Notes under the pieces: generated by a model
The model's database searches: none
Told to the model about the DNA's origin: nothing
The model's input: the letters and a program-made list of their open reading frames with translations, nothing else
Translations under genes and position numbers: made by a program
In this document: positions 12,376-21,772 of the stretch, piece by piece
Numbering within the stretch: position 1 is the stretch's first letter
How the letters are laid out: the number at the start of each line of letters is the position of its first letter
From: Rhizophagus irregularis
Lineage: Eukaryota > Glomeromycota > Glomeromycetes > Glomerales > Glomeraceae
Direction of reading: 5' to 3'
Length of the DNA stretch: 64,000 nucleotides
Assembly: GCF_026210795.1 (NCBI RefSeq)
Contig: NC_089460.1
Coordinates: forward strand, 124,001 to 188,000

Positions 12376-12725
12376 GTAATCAAATCAGCCGATATGAAGA
12401 TTTGTAAATACGAATCTTTAATTTTTTTATTTTTTTATTATTACAAATAGTTTATTAATCATTCTTTTTTTTTTTTATAGCTAGTTTGGGTGGGCATCCG
12501 AAGAACGAAAACCTAAAGATTCGTAAGTACGAATCTTTAATTTTTTTTTATTTTTTATTATTACGAATGGTTTATTAACCATTCTTTCTTTTTTTTATAG
12601 CTAGTTTGGGTGGGCTTCTGAAGAACAAAAATCTAAAGATTCGTAAGTACGATACGAATCTTTAATTTTTTTTATTTTTTATTATTACGAATAGTTTACT
12701 AACCATTCTTTTTTTTTTATAGAAT
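12376..12725 (+). repeat. Array A2 of intron-like units
   Basis: Two full units plus partial ones, close relatives of array A1. Each has a T-tract ending TTTTATAG, an exon-like block starting CTAGTTTGGGTGGGC and ending AAAGATTC, then GTAAGT. The donor-like GTAAGT is enclosed by a perfect hairpin (AAAGATTCGT / ACGAATCTTT). A second hairpin (GAATGGTTTA / TTAACCATTC) lies before the next T-tract. The array lies just upstream of an exon of the DDE-like gene, as A1 lies upstream of the C2H2 gene. Confidence 0.65.
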
Positions 12726-13369
12726 GTCAATAATAATTAATTAATTTAATTTACCTTAAAATTATGGAAGTCTTAGGATATAATCATATAAATTTTTTGC
12801 TTCTTATAGAATCTATGAGAGATATAAATCCACCTAGTTTTCCTGATGCATTTGACATTCACAGGTAAAACGCTGACCAATCGGGTACCTACCCGATTGG
12901 TAACTTTTTTTTTGATCAGTCACCTGATTTATTCAATAGTTAGAAATTGGTGTACACTTCAATCAGGTATCAATCAGGTTAATACCCGATTGATAACTAT
13001 CGTTCAGTTTAAATTTACTGATTGATTTCTATTGTTTCAATTAGACTATTGATAAACTATTTTTCTTTAACTAAAATTAAACTATTTTATACTATTGAAA
13101 TTTACACTAACATTTTTTTCAAACATTTACTTTTGAAACTTAAAAAAAAGTTTAAACTATTTCATACTATCTTTAACATTTTTTTTCAAACATTTACTTT
13201 TGAAACTTTTAAAAAAATTTTTTTTTTTAGGAAATTGGTTCCGATTTGGATACCAGAATCTTACAAAAGTTTCAAATATTTTACTTTCAAAACTTTATTA
13301 AACTGAAAAAACCATTTATTTGAAGATATTAATAAACGATTTTTAACATTTTTTTTTAACATTTTATTG

Positions 13370-14350
13370 TAGGAAATCGGTTATAACGAATCCCATAGAT
13401 GAGTTTCAAAAAATAATTTTTTGAAACTCACTTTTTTTTTTAATATTCAATTGTAGGGAATCGGTTATAACGAATCCCATAGGTGAGTTTCGAAAAATAA
13501 TTTTTCGAAACTCACTTTTTTTTTAATATTTAATTATAGGGAATCGGTTATAACAAATCCCATAGGTGAGTTTCGAAAAAATTTTTCGAAACTCTTTTTT
13601 TTTAATATACAATTATAGGGAATCGGTTATAACAAATCCCATAGGTGAGTTTTGAAAAATAATTTTTCGAAACTCATTTTTTTTTATTATTCAATTGTAG
13701 GGAATCGGTTATAACGAATCCCAGGTGAGTTTCAAAAAATTCTTTTTCGAAACTATTAAAAAACGTTTTTAACGTTTTTTTTCTAATACACTATTATAGG
13801 GAATCAGTTACAACGAATCCCATAGGTGAGTTTCGAAAAAATTTTTCGAAACTCTTTTTTTTTAATATACAATTATAGGGAATCAGTTATAACGAATCCC
13901 ATAGATTAGTTTCGAAAAATAATTTTTTGAAACTATTAAAAAAACGTTTTTAACGTTTTTTTTTATTATTCAAATATAGGGAATTGGTTACAACGAATCC
14001 CATAGGTTAGTTTCGAAAAATAATTTTTCAAAACTATTAAAAAACGTTTTACCGTTTTTTTAAAATGTTTTTTTTAATATTCAATTATAGGAACGAATCC
14101 CATAGGTAAGTTTCGAAAAATAATTTTTCGAAACTATTAAAAAACATTTTTAACGTTTTTTTTCTAATACACTATTATAGGGAATCGGTTACAACGAATC
14201 CCATAGGTGAGTTTCGAAAAAATTTTTCGAAACTCTTTTTTTTAATATACAATTATAGGGAATCGGTTATAACGAATCCCATAGATTAGTTTCGAAAAAT
14301 AATTTTTCAAAACTATTAAAAAATGTTTTAACGTTTTTTTAAAACGTTTT
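13370..14350 (+). repeat. Array B1: 11 intron-like units around a 26-nt block
   Basis: Eleven units of 75-105 bp. A typical unit is a T-rich tract, AATATACAATTATAG, the 26-nt block GGAATCGGTTATAACG+AATCCCATAG, then GTGAGT or GTAAGT, and a hairpin GAGTTTCGAAAAAT/ATTTTTCGAAACTC. Longer units add a second hairpin, AAAAAACGTT/AACGTTTTTT. The block itself is an imperfect palindrome. Some units have lost the GT (GATGAG, GATTAG), and one block is cut to about 17 nt near 14090. 26 nt is not a multiple of three, and joined blocks would reach a TAA in the third copy. So a coding function is not supported. Confidence 0.75.
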
Positions 14351-15834
14351 TTTTAATACATATGTGCCGATTTTTGGAATTAGTCTAAATTAAGATTTTT
14401 ATAAAAACTTAATATTTTAGTAAGATTAACATTACACAAATCTAAATTAAATATGTGTTATATATTTACGTAACTCAGATTTATTAAAAAATAAAAAAAA
14501 ATTTTTTTAATCAATATTCAAAAATAACGGTAATAACCACTTCTTTTTCCCCATCACTCCCATCACTTTTCCATCATTTTTCTATTCACTTTTATTAAAT
14601 ATGACAAAAAAGTTTATAAGCAAATATAGCAGTTATTTTTAAGTGGTAAGTAAAAGAAAAAACTTAATATTTTATATACATAGATAAGACATATTTTTTC
14701 ATAATTTTTAGCATTAATTTATTGTTTTTTCTTTGTAAAAAATACATGCAAATAAAAAATAATTATGATGTAAAATAGTTGTAAAATGAATAATAAGATA
14801 TTCTTTTTTTTTCAAAATAACTAATTATATATTTGTTTTTTATCTTTTAAAATTATTTTATTAGATTTATTCTACTAAAATCCTTAAATGGCAAATAAAA
14901 TCTTTTAAATAAAGTAAAAGAATTTGGGATTCTCTTATGAAAGCATTTTTTGGTAAGAAATAAAATTTTCAGATCGGACTTTATGCAGGTGACAAAATCG
15001 TGCATTATTATTCCTGGAGATATGCTAACGTCATCATTTTACATTCATTTGAAAGCTGAGAATTTGCTCTATCGTAAGAATCAAAGATCAGGAAAATTGG
15101 ATCACTGGATGAGGCGTAATTAACGATCAAAGTCAAATCAAATTTAAAAATTAAAAATAAATATATTAGACGTAATTATTCACAATCCAGTGATTCAATT
15201 CATTCGATTTTAGGCTTATTAGATAGACCTCAATTTTCTCTTTCAAATGAATATAATTTCATTCGTGTAGCTTGCATCTACAGGTATTTAATAAAATTTT
15301 TTATATCAGATTTTATCAAATTTATAAAATTTTATATTAATAATATAATTGATGATTCCTAAACATCTACATATATTAAACGAATTATTTTAAATTTATT
15401 TTAAAGATAAAAGTTGGCATCACCTTAGGGAGCAAAGATCATTCAAATTGAATCACTATATGTGAAGTAATTAATGATCAAATTTAGATAAAATTCAATA
15501 ATATACTGAACGTGATTACTGAACAACTAGTGATTCAATTCACTTGATTTTAGATTCATTAGATAGATCTCGATTTTCTCTTTCAAATGAATGTAAATTT
15601 ATTTGTATAGCTTATTTCTACGAAGAATTATCAATGATTTTGTCATGAGAGTTATATTTGATCTTTTAAATTTTAATGATATCTTATATTAAAAAAAAAT
15701 TAAAAATTATATAATTAATTAGTTTTTTTTGCATTATCTGGTATAAATTTATTATTCTTATATAAATGATAATTTATATTTGCTTTAATAAAATTATTTT
15801 TGTGTAAAAAAATTAGATTCCAAGGATCGGCCCA
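14351..15834. other. Spacer between arrays with a diverged duplication
   Basis: It has no gene. Segments near 15090-15290 and 15440-15640 are diverged copies of each other (shared CTCGATTTTCTCTTTCAAATG and TGATTCAATTCA motifs), about 350 bp apart. The rest is AT-rich. Confidence 0.5.
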
Positions 15835-16835
15835 TATGATTCAATTATCAATTATAGGGACAAATCCCATAGGTAAGTTTCGAAAAATAATTTTTCGAAA
15901 CTATTAAAAAATGTTTTTAACGTTTTTTTTCTAATACACTATTATAGGGAATCGGTTATAACGAATCCCATAGGTGAGTTTCGAAAAAATTTTTCGAAAC
16001 TCTTTTTTTTAATATACAATTATAGGGAATCGGTTATAACGAATCCCATAGATAAGTTTCGAAAAAATATTTTTCGAAACTTTTAAAAAAACGTTAACTA
16101 ACGTTTTTTTTTTAATTCTATTATAGGGAATCGGTATAACGAATCCCATAGGTAAGTTTCGAAAAATTAACATTTTTTTATTATTCTATTATAGGAAATC
16201 GGTTATAACGAATCCCATAGATAAGTTTTGAAAATTATTTTTCGAAACTTTTAAAAAAACATTAACTAACATTTTTTTATTATTCTATTATAGGGAATCG
16301 GTTATAACGAATCCCATAGATAAGTTTCGAAAATATTTTTCAAAACTTTTAAAAAAACGTTAACTAACGTTTTTTTTTTAATTCTTTTATAGGGAATCAG
16401 TATAATGAATCCCATAGGTAAGTTTCGAAACATATTTTTTTGAAACTATTAAAAAAACGTTAACGTTTTTTTTTAATTCTTTTATAGGGAATTGGTATAA
16501 CGAATCCCATAGGTAAGCTTCGAAAAATATTTTTTTGAAACTATTAAAAAAACGTTTTTAACGTTTTTTTAAATGTTCTATTATAGGGAATCGGTATAAC
16601 GAATCCCATAGAATCTCATAAGTAATAAGTTTCAGAAATTTTTTTTCGAAACTATTAAAAAAAATGGTAATAAACATTTTTTTATTATTCTTATTATAGG
16701 GAATCGGCTCTGATAGATGTATATACCGGAATTTCATAAGTAAGTTTTAACTTTTGAAACTTTTTTTAAAAAACTTTCTTTAATGTTTTTTTATTTCTTT
16801 TGTAGGGAATTTGCTCCAACCTGCTTTACAGAAAC
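15835..16835 (+). repeat. Array B2: about 9-10 intron-like units
   Basis: It has the same unit as array B1. Blocks start near 15856 (truncated), 15948, 16025, 16125, 16195, 16295, 16392, 16488 and 16588. Near 16700 a longer boundary block (GGAATCGGCTCTGATAG and on to TTTCATAA) is followed by GTAAGT. The last acceptor, TTTTGTAG, precedes GGAATTTGCTCCAACC at 16806. Several units have GATAAG instead of GTAAG. The boundary block and the one after TTTTTTAG at 13230 resemble each other, so they may be the ancestral longer exon-like block. Confidence 0.72.
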
Positions 16836-16874
16836 TTACCATTTTTAATCAATATAGAATCGATATCGTTAAGT

Positions 16875-17215
16875 TTATCTTAACGATATCATTTCAATAT
16901 CATTTCAATATCATTTCAATATCGATTTAATATTGATACGATATCGAAATAAAGTATTATCACTTCGATATCATTTCAATATTAAATTGATATTAAAATG
17001 ATATCGAAATGATAATTAAAATAATATCGAAATGATATCTTTAAATTAAACTTAAAGATGTTGTTTTGATATCATTTCTATTATCATTTTGATATCATTT
17101 TAATATCGATTTAATATCGAAATGATATCGAAGTGATAATACTTTATTTTGATATCGTATCGATATTAAATCGATATTGAAATGATATTGAAATGATATT
17201 GAAATGATATCACTT
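16875..17215. repeat. Giant near-perfect palindrome of GATATC motifs
   Basis: The left arm (about 16878-17037) and right arm (about 17050-17215) are reverse complements over about 160 bp with few mismatches. The arms are built from GATATCATTTCAATATC-type steps. The centre is near 17040. It would form a long hairpin or cruciform. It contains no gene. Confidence 0.8.
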
Positions 17216-18329
17216 GAAAACTTAAAGTTTCTGTAAAGTGGATACCGGATTCCAGATAAAATTTCAGTATTAGTAGTATTTCTGATTTTGTATTTTTAAT
17301 AATTAATAAATTTAAATTATTAAATGTAATTATTGTAAAATATCAAATAAATTTAAATAAAAATGTATGCAATCGGCAGATTTCTTATTGTTATAAATTT
17401 ATCAAAAAGTTATCAATCAGTATACTGATATGTCAAATAGTAAATATCCAGTAAATATCCTATTAGTAACTATTAATACCCGATTATACTCTATTGAATA
17501 TCCCGATTGGTACCCGAGTATCCTCCTTTTGCGCCATCTTTTGGCAGCAATCGGGTTTACCGATTGATGAAAATTTTTAAAAAAATAGGGACCAATCAGG
17601 TGGAATTCGGTCACCTGATTGGTTTCCAATTTGACATCGTTCGACTAGTGATTATGATGAGAAATACACAACAACTAAAACTTCTACAGCACTGTACTGA
17701 ACATATTAGATGCGATTTGTTATATAATGAAATTATTGATCTTTTATGTAATCACAAAGTTGGTTGGAAAGGAGGTATTCATTAAACTTTAGGAAAGGAA
17801 TTTGTAACACGTGTTGCAAATGCTCTTTGGTACATACATTGATTCATATTTAAAATTATTACAATTTTGTTTCTGTCATATGCCTGCATTTTTTAAAGAA
17901 TTGGCAACATATGCAAGTGATAATACTGATAGAAATACATATAACCTCACATATTACACTAGCCATCACAAAAAAGAACCCATTTCACATCAGAAGCTGA
18001 ATCTTTTAATTGAATCATTGAAACTCTCTATAGGTCAACCTTGGGTAAATAATAGTGAATGGAATAATACTATTTCTGCTATATTTCTTTAATAGAAATT
18101 ATGCGAAAATATAGTGAACATTTTGTAAAAAGTAAAACAATAATGGCTGCCATTCATCATAATGATGAATCAGCACGTAATCCAGCAAATAATGCTAGTA
18201 TGTTTCGAGTTCTTGGTTGTAAAGAAGATGATCTTAATGAACAATATCAAGAGTTAAATGATATGATTTTACGATGTAGTTTTTATCAATATATGGATAT
18301 TTATTCTTATCTTTCTATAGACATTATGA

Positions 18330-18449
18330 CACAGGTCAAAAAGTGAAAAATCAGGTACCAATCGGTCACCAATCAGGTAGCTGATTGGTGCCTGATTGGT
18401 GACCGATTGGTGCCTGATTGATGCCTGATTTTTCACTTTTCAACCTGTG
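18330..18449. mobile_element. 120-bp fold-back MITE, CACAGG ends, 3-bp TSD
   Basis: It starts CACAGGTCAAAAAGTG and ends CACTTTTCAACCTGTG, and TGA flanks both sides (18327-18329 and 18450-18452). The whole element folds on itself through ACCAATCGGTCACCAATCAGG repeats. Removing it with one TGA restores the reading frame SIDIMKRYRYLKN. CACAG-type ends with a 3-bp duplication fit a CMC/CACTA-derived MITE. Its sub-terminal motifs also occur in the 12859-17628 element. Confidence 0.8.
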
Positions 18450-18558
18450 TGAAGCGTTATCGATATCTTAAAAATCTTCAATTAACTTGTCCAATTGGAA
18501 TTTATAGGTAATGTAACTATGTAAGCTATAATTATTTGTAATTATTTATTAATATTTT

Positions 18559-21500
18559 CAGTGTTGGCCTTTTGGACTATTGGACTTTTGGACCATTGGA
18601 CTATTGGAATATTGGACTTAGTCCATTCCAATTCCATTAAAATTTGGACTATTGGACTATAGACCTTATCCAACAGCTATAAGTTTTATATGTAATTTTA
18701 GCAAATATATAAATAATTACAAAAGTTATAATTGCAAATCATTTTTTATTGATATTTATTAAAATTTTTTATTGAATTCATCAATTATGCTTAGCATTTT
18801 TATTGATATCTAAAATTTTTTTAATTGTTACCTAAAATAAAAGCTGACAAATAATTGGGTTCCCCTAAACTTTCAATAAAAATATCTTGAAGTTTCCATT
18901 TAGAATTTTGATCTCTAGCAGGATGAGGCAAATTTGATATATTTGTAACATTAATTTCAAGTTCTTCATCATCATCATTACTATCACTTTCATTATCATT
19001 ATCATATTCTTCATTTGATTTATCTTCCAACATATTAATCCATCTTGACACTACACTTCTCCAATTACTTTCAGTTTGAACATTAGCATCTGTTTCAATA
19101 AATTCACTTGATGATTCATCATCTGACACATTCAGATCATCTGATGCATTTGGATCTTCATTTTCATTTACTGGAAGTGCAACACCTGTACTTCAAAACT
19201 TTAATGCATCTTCATCAATTTTTTTTTGTTTAAGTTTTTGTTGCATTGAAGCATGTAACTGAGTCATTCCTAAAATCTTCTCATGCTAAATAATTTAAAA
19301 AAATATTAATAAATGATATAATTATATTTATTATAATTAAATTACTAATAAAAATACTTACTGCTAAACGATTTCGCCGCTTTGAGTGTAACCATCCCAT
19401 TGTGAAAAAAGGTCTTTCAAGAGATGCTGTAGTTACTGCAATTGAAAAAATACGTTCAGCAACACGATAAAGTTCTTTAGAATAACCACGAACATAATTC
19501 CAAAATTCTAAAACATTATTATTAAATTGTCGTGAAGTTGCATCATTATAGGGATATTTTTTTTGTCGATAAGCCTCTAATTCAACTAATATTACAGTCA
19601 GATCTTCATTAAACCAAGCACAATAGTAATAAGTAACCCATTTACCAAGATGTGGAAAAGACAAAGTTTCAATTTCAGGATTAAATTTATCAATACGATA
19701 TCCTGGATAAAGTAAAAATGCCAATAATAAAAGAGGTTGCTCCCAATCACTCCACCTTTTTTCAAGTTTTTTTAAAAGCTTGTTTTTAAGATTATTATTA
19801 TCTAATGAATGTAAAACTATAACTAAATTGCCAAAGCAATGGAGAACATCATGAAGTTGTGAATTATGTCGTTGAAGTTGATTAAGTGCAGCACAATAGG
19901 GAAGTACTAATGTTTCCAATTCTTTAAGCTTTTTCCACCAATTATTATCAGAAATGCAGTTAAGATATTCGTTTGGAAAATCATAAAGATCATCACTTTC
20001 TTGTTCTTCAATTTTTGTTGCTAAATTCTAATAATTTTAATTTTTTTAGTAATAGAATAATATAAATTTTATTAAAAAAAATCAAGACTTACTTTTAATG
20101 CAGATTTTGATCACAATAAACTTGCAAAACAATAATATTGGGAATTCCAACGAGTATCATTAGGTACAATTAATGCATAATATTTATTTTTATACATTGC
20201 TGCTTGCTCTTCTTGTAATTTTCCAATCCATACTTTTGCACGGTTAAAAAAACTAGCAATTGCAACAGCTTGCTCACCAACTTTTGTAAGAGAATTTGAT
20301 TCTTTAAATATATCACCAACACATAGATTCATTTGATGAGCAAAACAGGGTAAAAATAGTTTATCACGATAAAGTAATTGAAGTTGTTTCCTATTAATAA
20401 TATATTTATAAATTTAATAATTAAATTAATTAATTAAAATTAATTAATTAAATATAATTAAAATTAAACAATAAAAAACTGAAAATACACACCATGCAGA
20501 AGCATTTTCTGATGCTGAATCTGTAACTAGCCCATTAACTCTTATATTTTCTTGATTCAATTCTGCAAAAAGTTGTTGTGTAATTCGAATAATCTCATTG
20601 GCAATACCTCTATTACCGCCGCAATTGATTGCTTTCCAAATAATCATTTCGCCTGTAGATGTAATAAGAACTATACCAAAAATATGTTGTCGTGCCACAT
20701 TTTTCCACCCATCAAAAGCGAGGGTTACACCAGACAAATCATTTTTAGCATTATCAAGTAATTTTGTTGAAACTTCGTCAGTTGCATCTTTTAAAATACG
20801 TCCTGATAATACTTTTCGAAAAGGCAATGCAATCATTGGATTTAACCAATGAAATAAATTTTTAACTGCAGGATCCTCAATCCATCGGAATGTAAAGCCA
20901 CATGAAACAGTTACATCCAATAAAAGTTGTTCAAGTTTCTGTTCTTGAATAATTGTTAATGGACAAAATATATAATTATCCAGTGTAATCTCATCCAAAT
21001 TTGATGTTTCTTCTTCAAGTATTGGATTATCATTGTCATCATCATCAGATAATCCATCATCAGATGATTCTGTATGACATCTTTTTTTAAATGGTTTACT
21101 CTTCGCACCATCTTTTGCTGCGTCATCAAGAAGTTTTGCTATTTGTTGTGAACTATATTTCTGCGCAAAATTTGGACAGTTTTTAATATGACGTGCACAT
21201 TCTTTTTTAGTATTTGTAAACTTTAACTTATATGCTTCATCTTTTCCAATAATACTAATACAAGCTCGACATACTGCATACTTGTTGCTTTTATTTACCT
21301 TTTTTGCTGCGTGCAAAACTACAACATATGGTGTTAAAAAATGTGGTTGACGGCCCATAATATTATGATAATTAAAATTAGAAATGAGTACCCTTATCTT
21401 TTCTTTGTTTTATTTTGAAGATGATTGCAAAAAGAGATTAAATAAAAAAATTTTTTTTTTTATATTTTTCAATTGATTGATCATCCTTTTAACCAATTAT

Positions 21501-21733
21501 GGTTAATTTACAGCACAAATTTATGTACACGTATGCTTTTTTAATTGTAAAGAATTAAAATTAATTTTAGCCGGCATTATAAAATTAGCCAGAATTATGG
21601 TATATAAAATTTAATTCGGCCAAATTTATGAGGACATAGTCCATTTGAATTGGAATTGGACTGGATATCTCCATTAGGTCCAAAGTCCAATAGTCCACTA
21701 TTGGGAATTGGACAATGTCCAATTCCAACACTG
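18559..21733 (-). mobile_element. Complete hAT element with TIRs and 8-bp TSD
   Basis: The ends are CAGTGTTGG and CCAACACTG. A perfect 8-bp duplication AATATTTT flanks them (18551-18558 and 21734-21741). Sub-terminal regions carry repeated GGACTATTGGAC on the left and TCCAATAGTCCA on the right. It carries a four-exon transposase gene on the minus strand. It inserted in an intron of the DDE-like gene, so it is younger than that gene. Length is 3175 bp. Confidence 0.93.
18821..21358 (-). pseudogene. hAT transposase (BED/DUF659 type), two nonsense codons
   Basis: Exons on the minus strand are 21358..20493, 20390..20093, 20027..19362 and 19285..18821. They join in frame to 765 codons. The N-terminus has a BED-like finger (CRACI with HIKNC downstream), then an Asp-rich linker. 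Catalytic blocks in order: GVTLAFDGWKN (first Asp), VNGLVTDSASENASA (second Asp), CFAHQMNLCVGDIF, NDTRWNSQYY, and the C-terminal dimerisation block TTASLERPFFTMG (Glu). The C-terminus is acidic. Two in-frame TGA codons lie at 20113-20111 and 19195-19193; both could derive from TGG or CGA by one transition. The rest is open, so inactivation is recent, or it is rescued by another copy. Confidence 0.85.
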
Positions 21734-21772
21734 AATATTTTATTATTAATGTTAATAATTCTATTTTCTTAG

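Larger units (their letters stand above)
12859..17628. mobile_element. 4.77-kb non-coding element with 9-bp target duplication
   Basis: ATTTGACAT occurs at 12850-12858 and again at 17629-17637. Deleting the interval plus one copy restores PPSFPDAFDIVRLV in the host frame, which proves an insertion. The left end reads TCACAGGTAAAACGCTGACC and the right end CACCTGATTGGTTTCCA. They are not clean inverted repeats, but both sub-terminal regions carry many copies of ACCAATCGGGT/ACCTGATTGGT. The fold-back MITE at 18330 carries the same motifs and the same CACAGGT start. A 9-bp duplication suggests a Mutator-like element, but the motif sharing suggests kinship with the MITE. The interior has no coding frame, only two arrays of intron-like units, a diverged duplication and a giant palindrome. 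Confidence 0.75.
12810..18508 (+). pseudogene. DDE-transposase-like gene, 5' part, interrupted
   Basis: An exon opens after TTCTTATAG (12809) and reads MRDINPPSFPDAFDI up to 12858. After removal of a 4.77-kb insertion the frame resumes at 17638 as VRLVIMMRNTQQLKLLQHC and continues (ECD-type Cys/His residues, then KEFVTRVANALWYI, MPAFFKELATYASDN, KYSEHFVKSKTIM). Removal of a 120-bp MITE rejoins SIDIM to KRYRYLKNLQLTCPIGIYR, ending at a GTAATG donor (18508). There are stops at about 17783 and 18090 and frame changes between, so it is dead. The remainder of the gene is at 21773-25335, beyond a hAT insertion in the intron. I recall similar uncharacterised proteins in corals, sponges and AM fungi. 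An earlier exon may lie upstream. Confidence 0.55.

Noticed and set aside
13370-16835. Real multi-exon gene made of 26-nt exons
   Set aside because: Joined blocks hit a stop in the third copy, and many units have lost GT. No start or end exon is evident.
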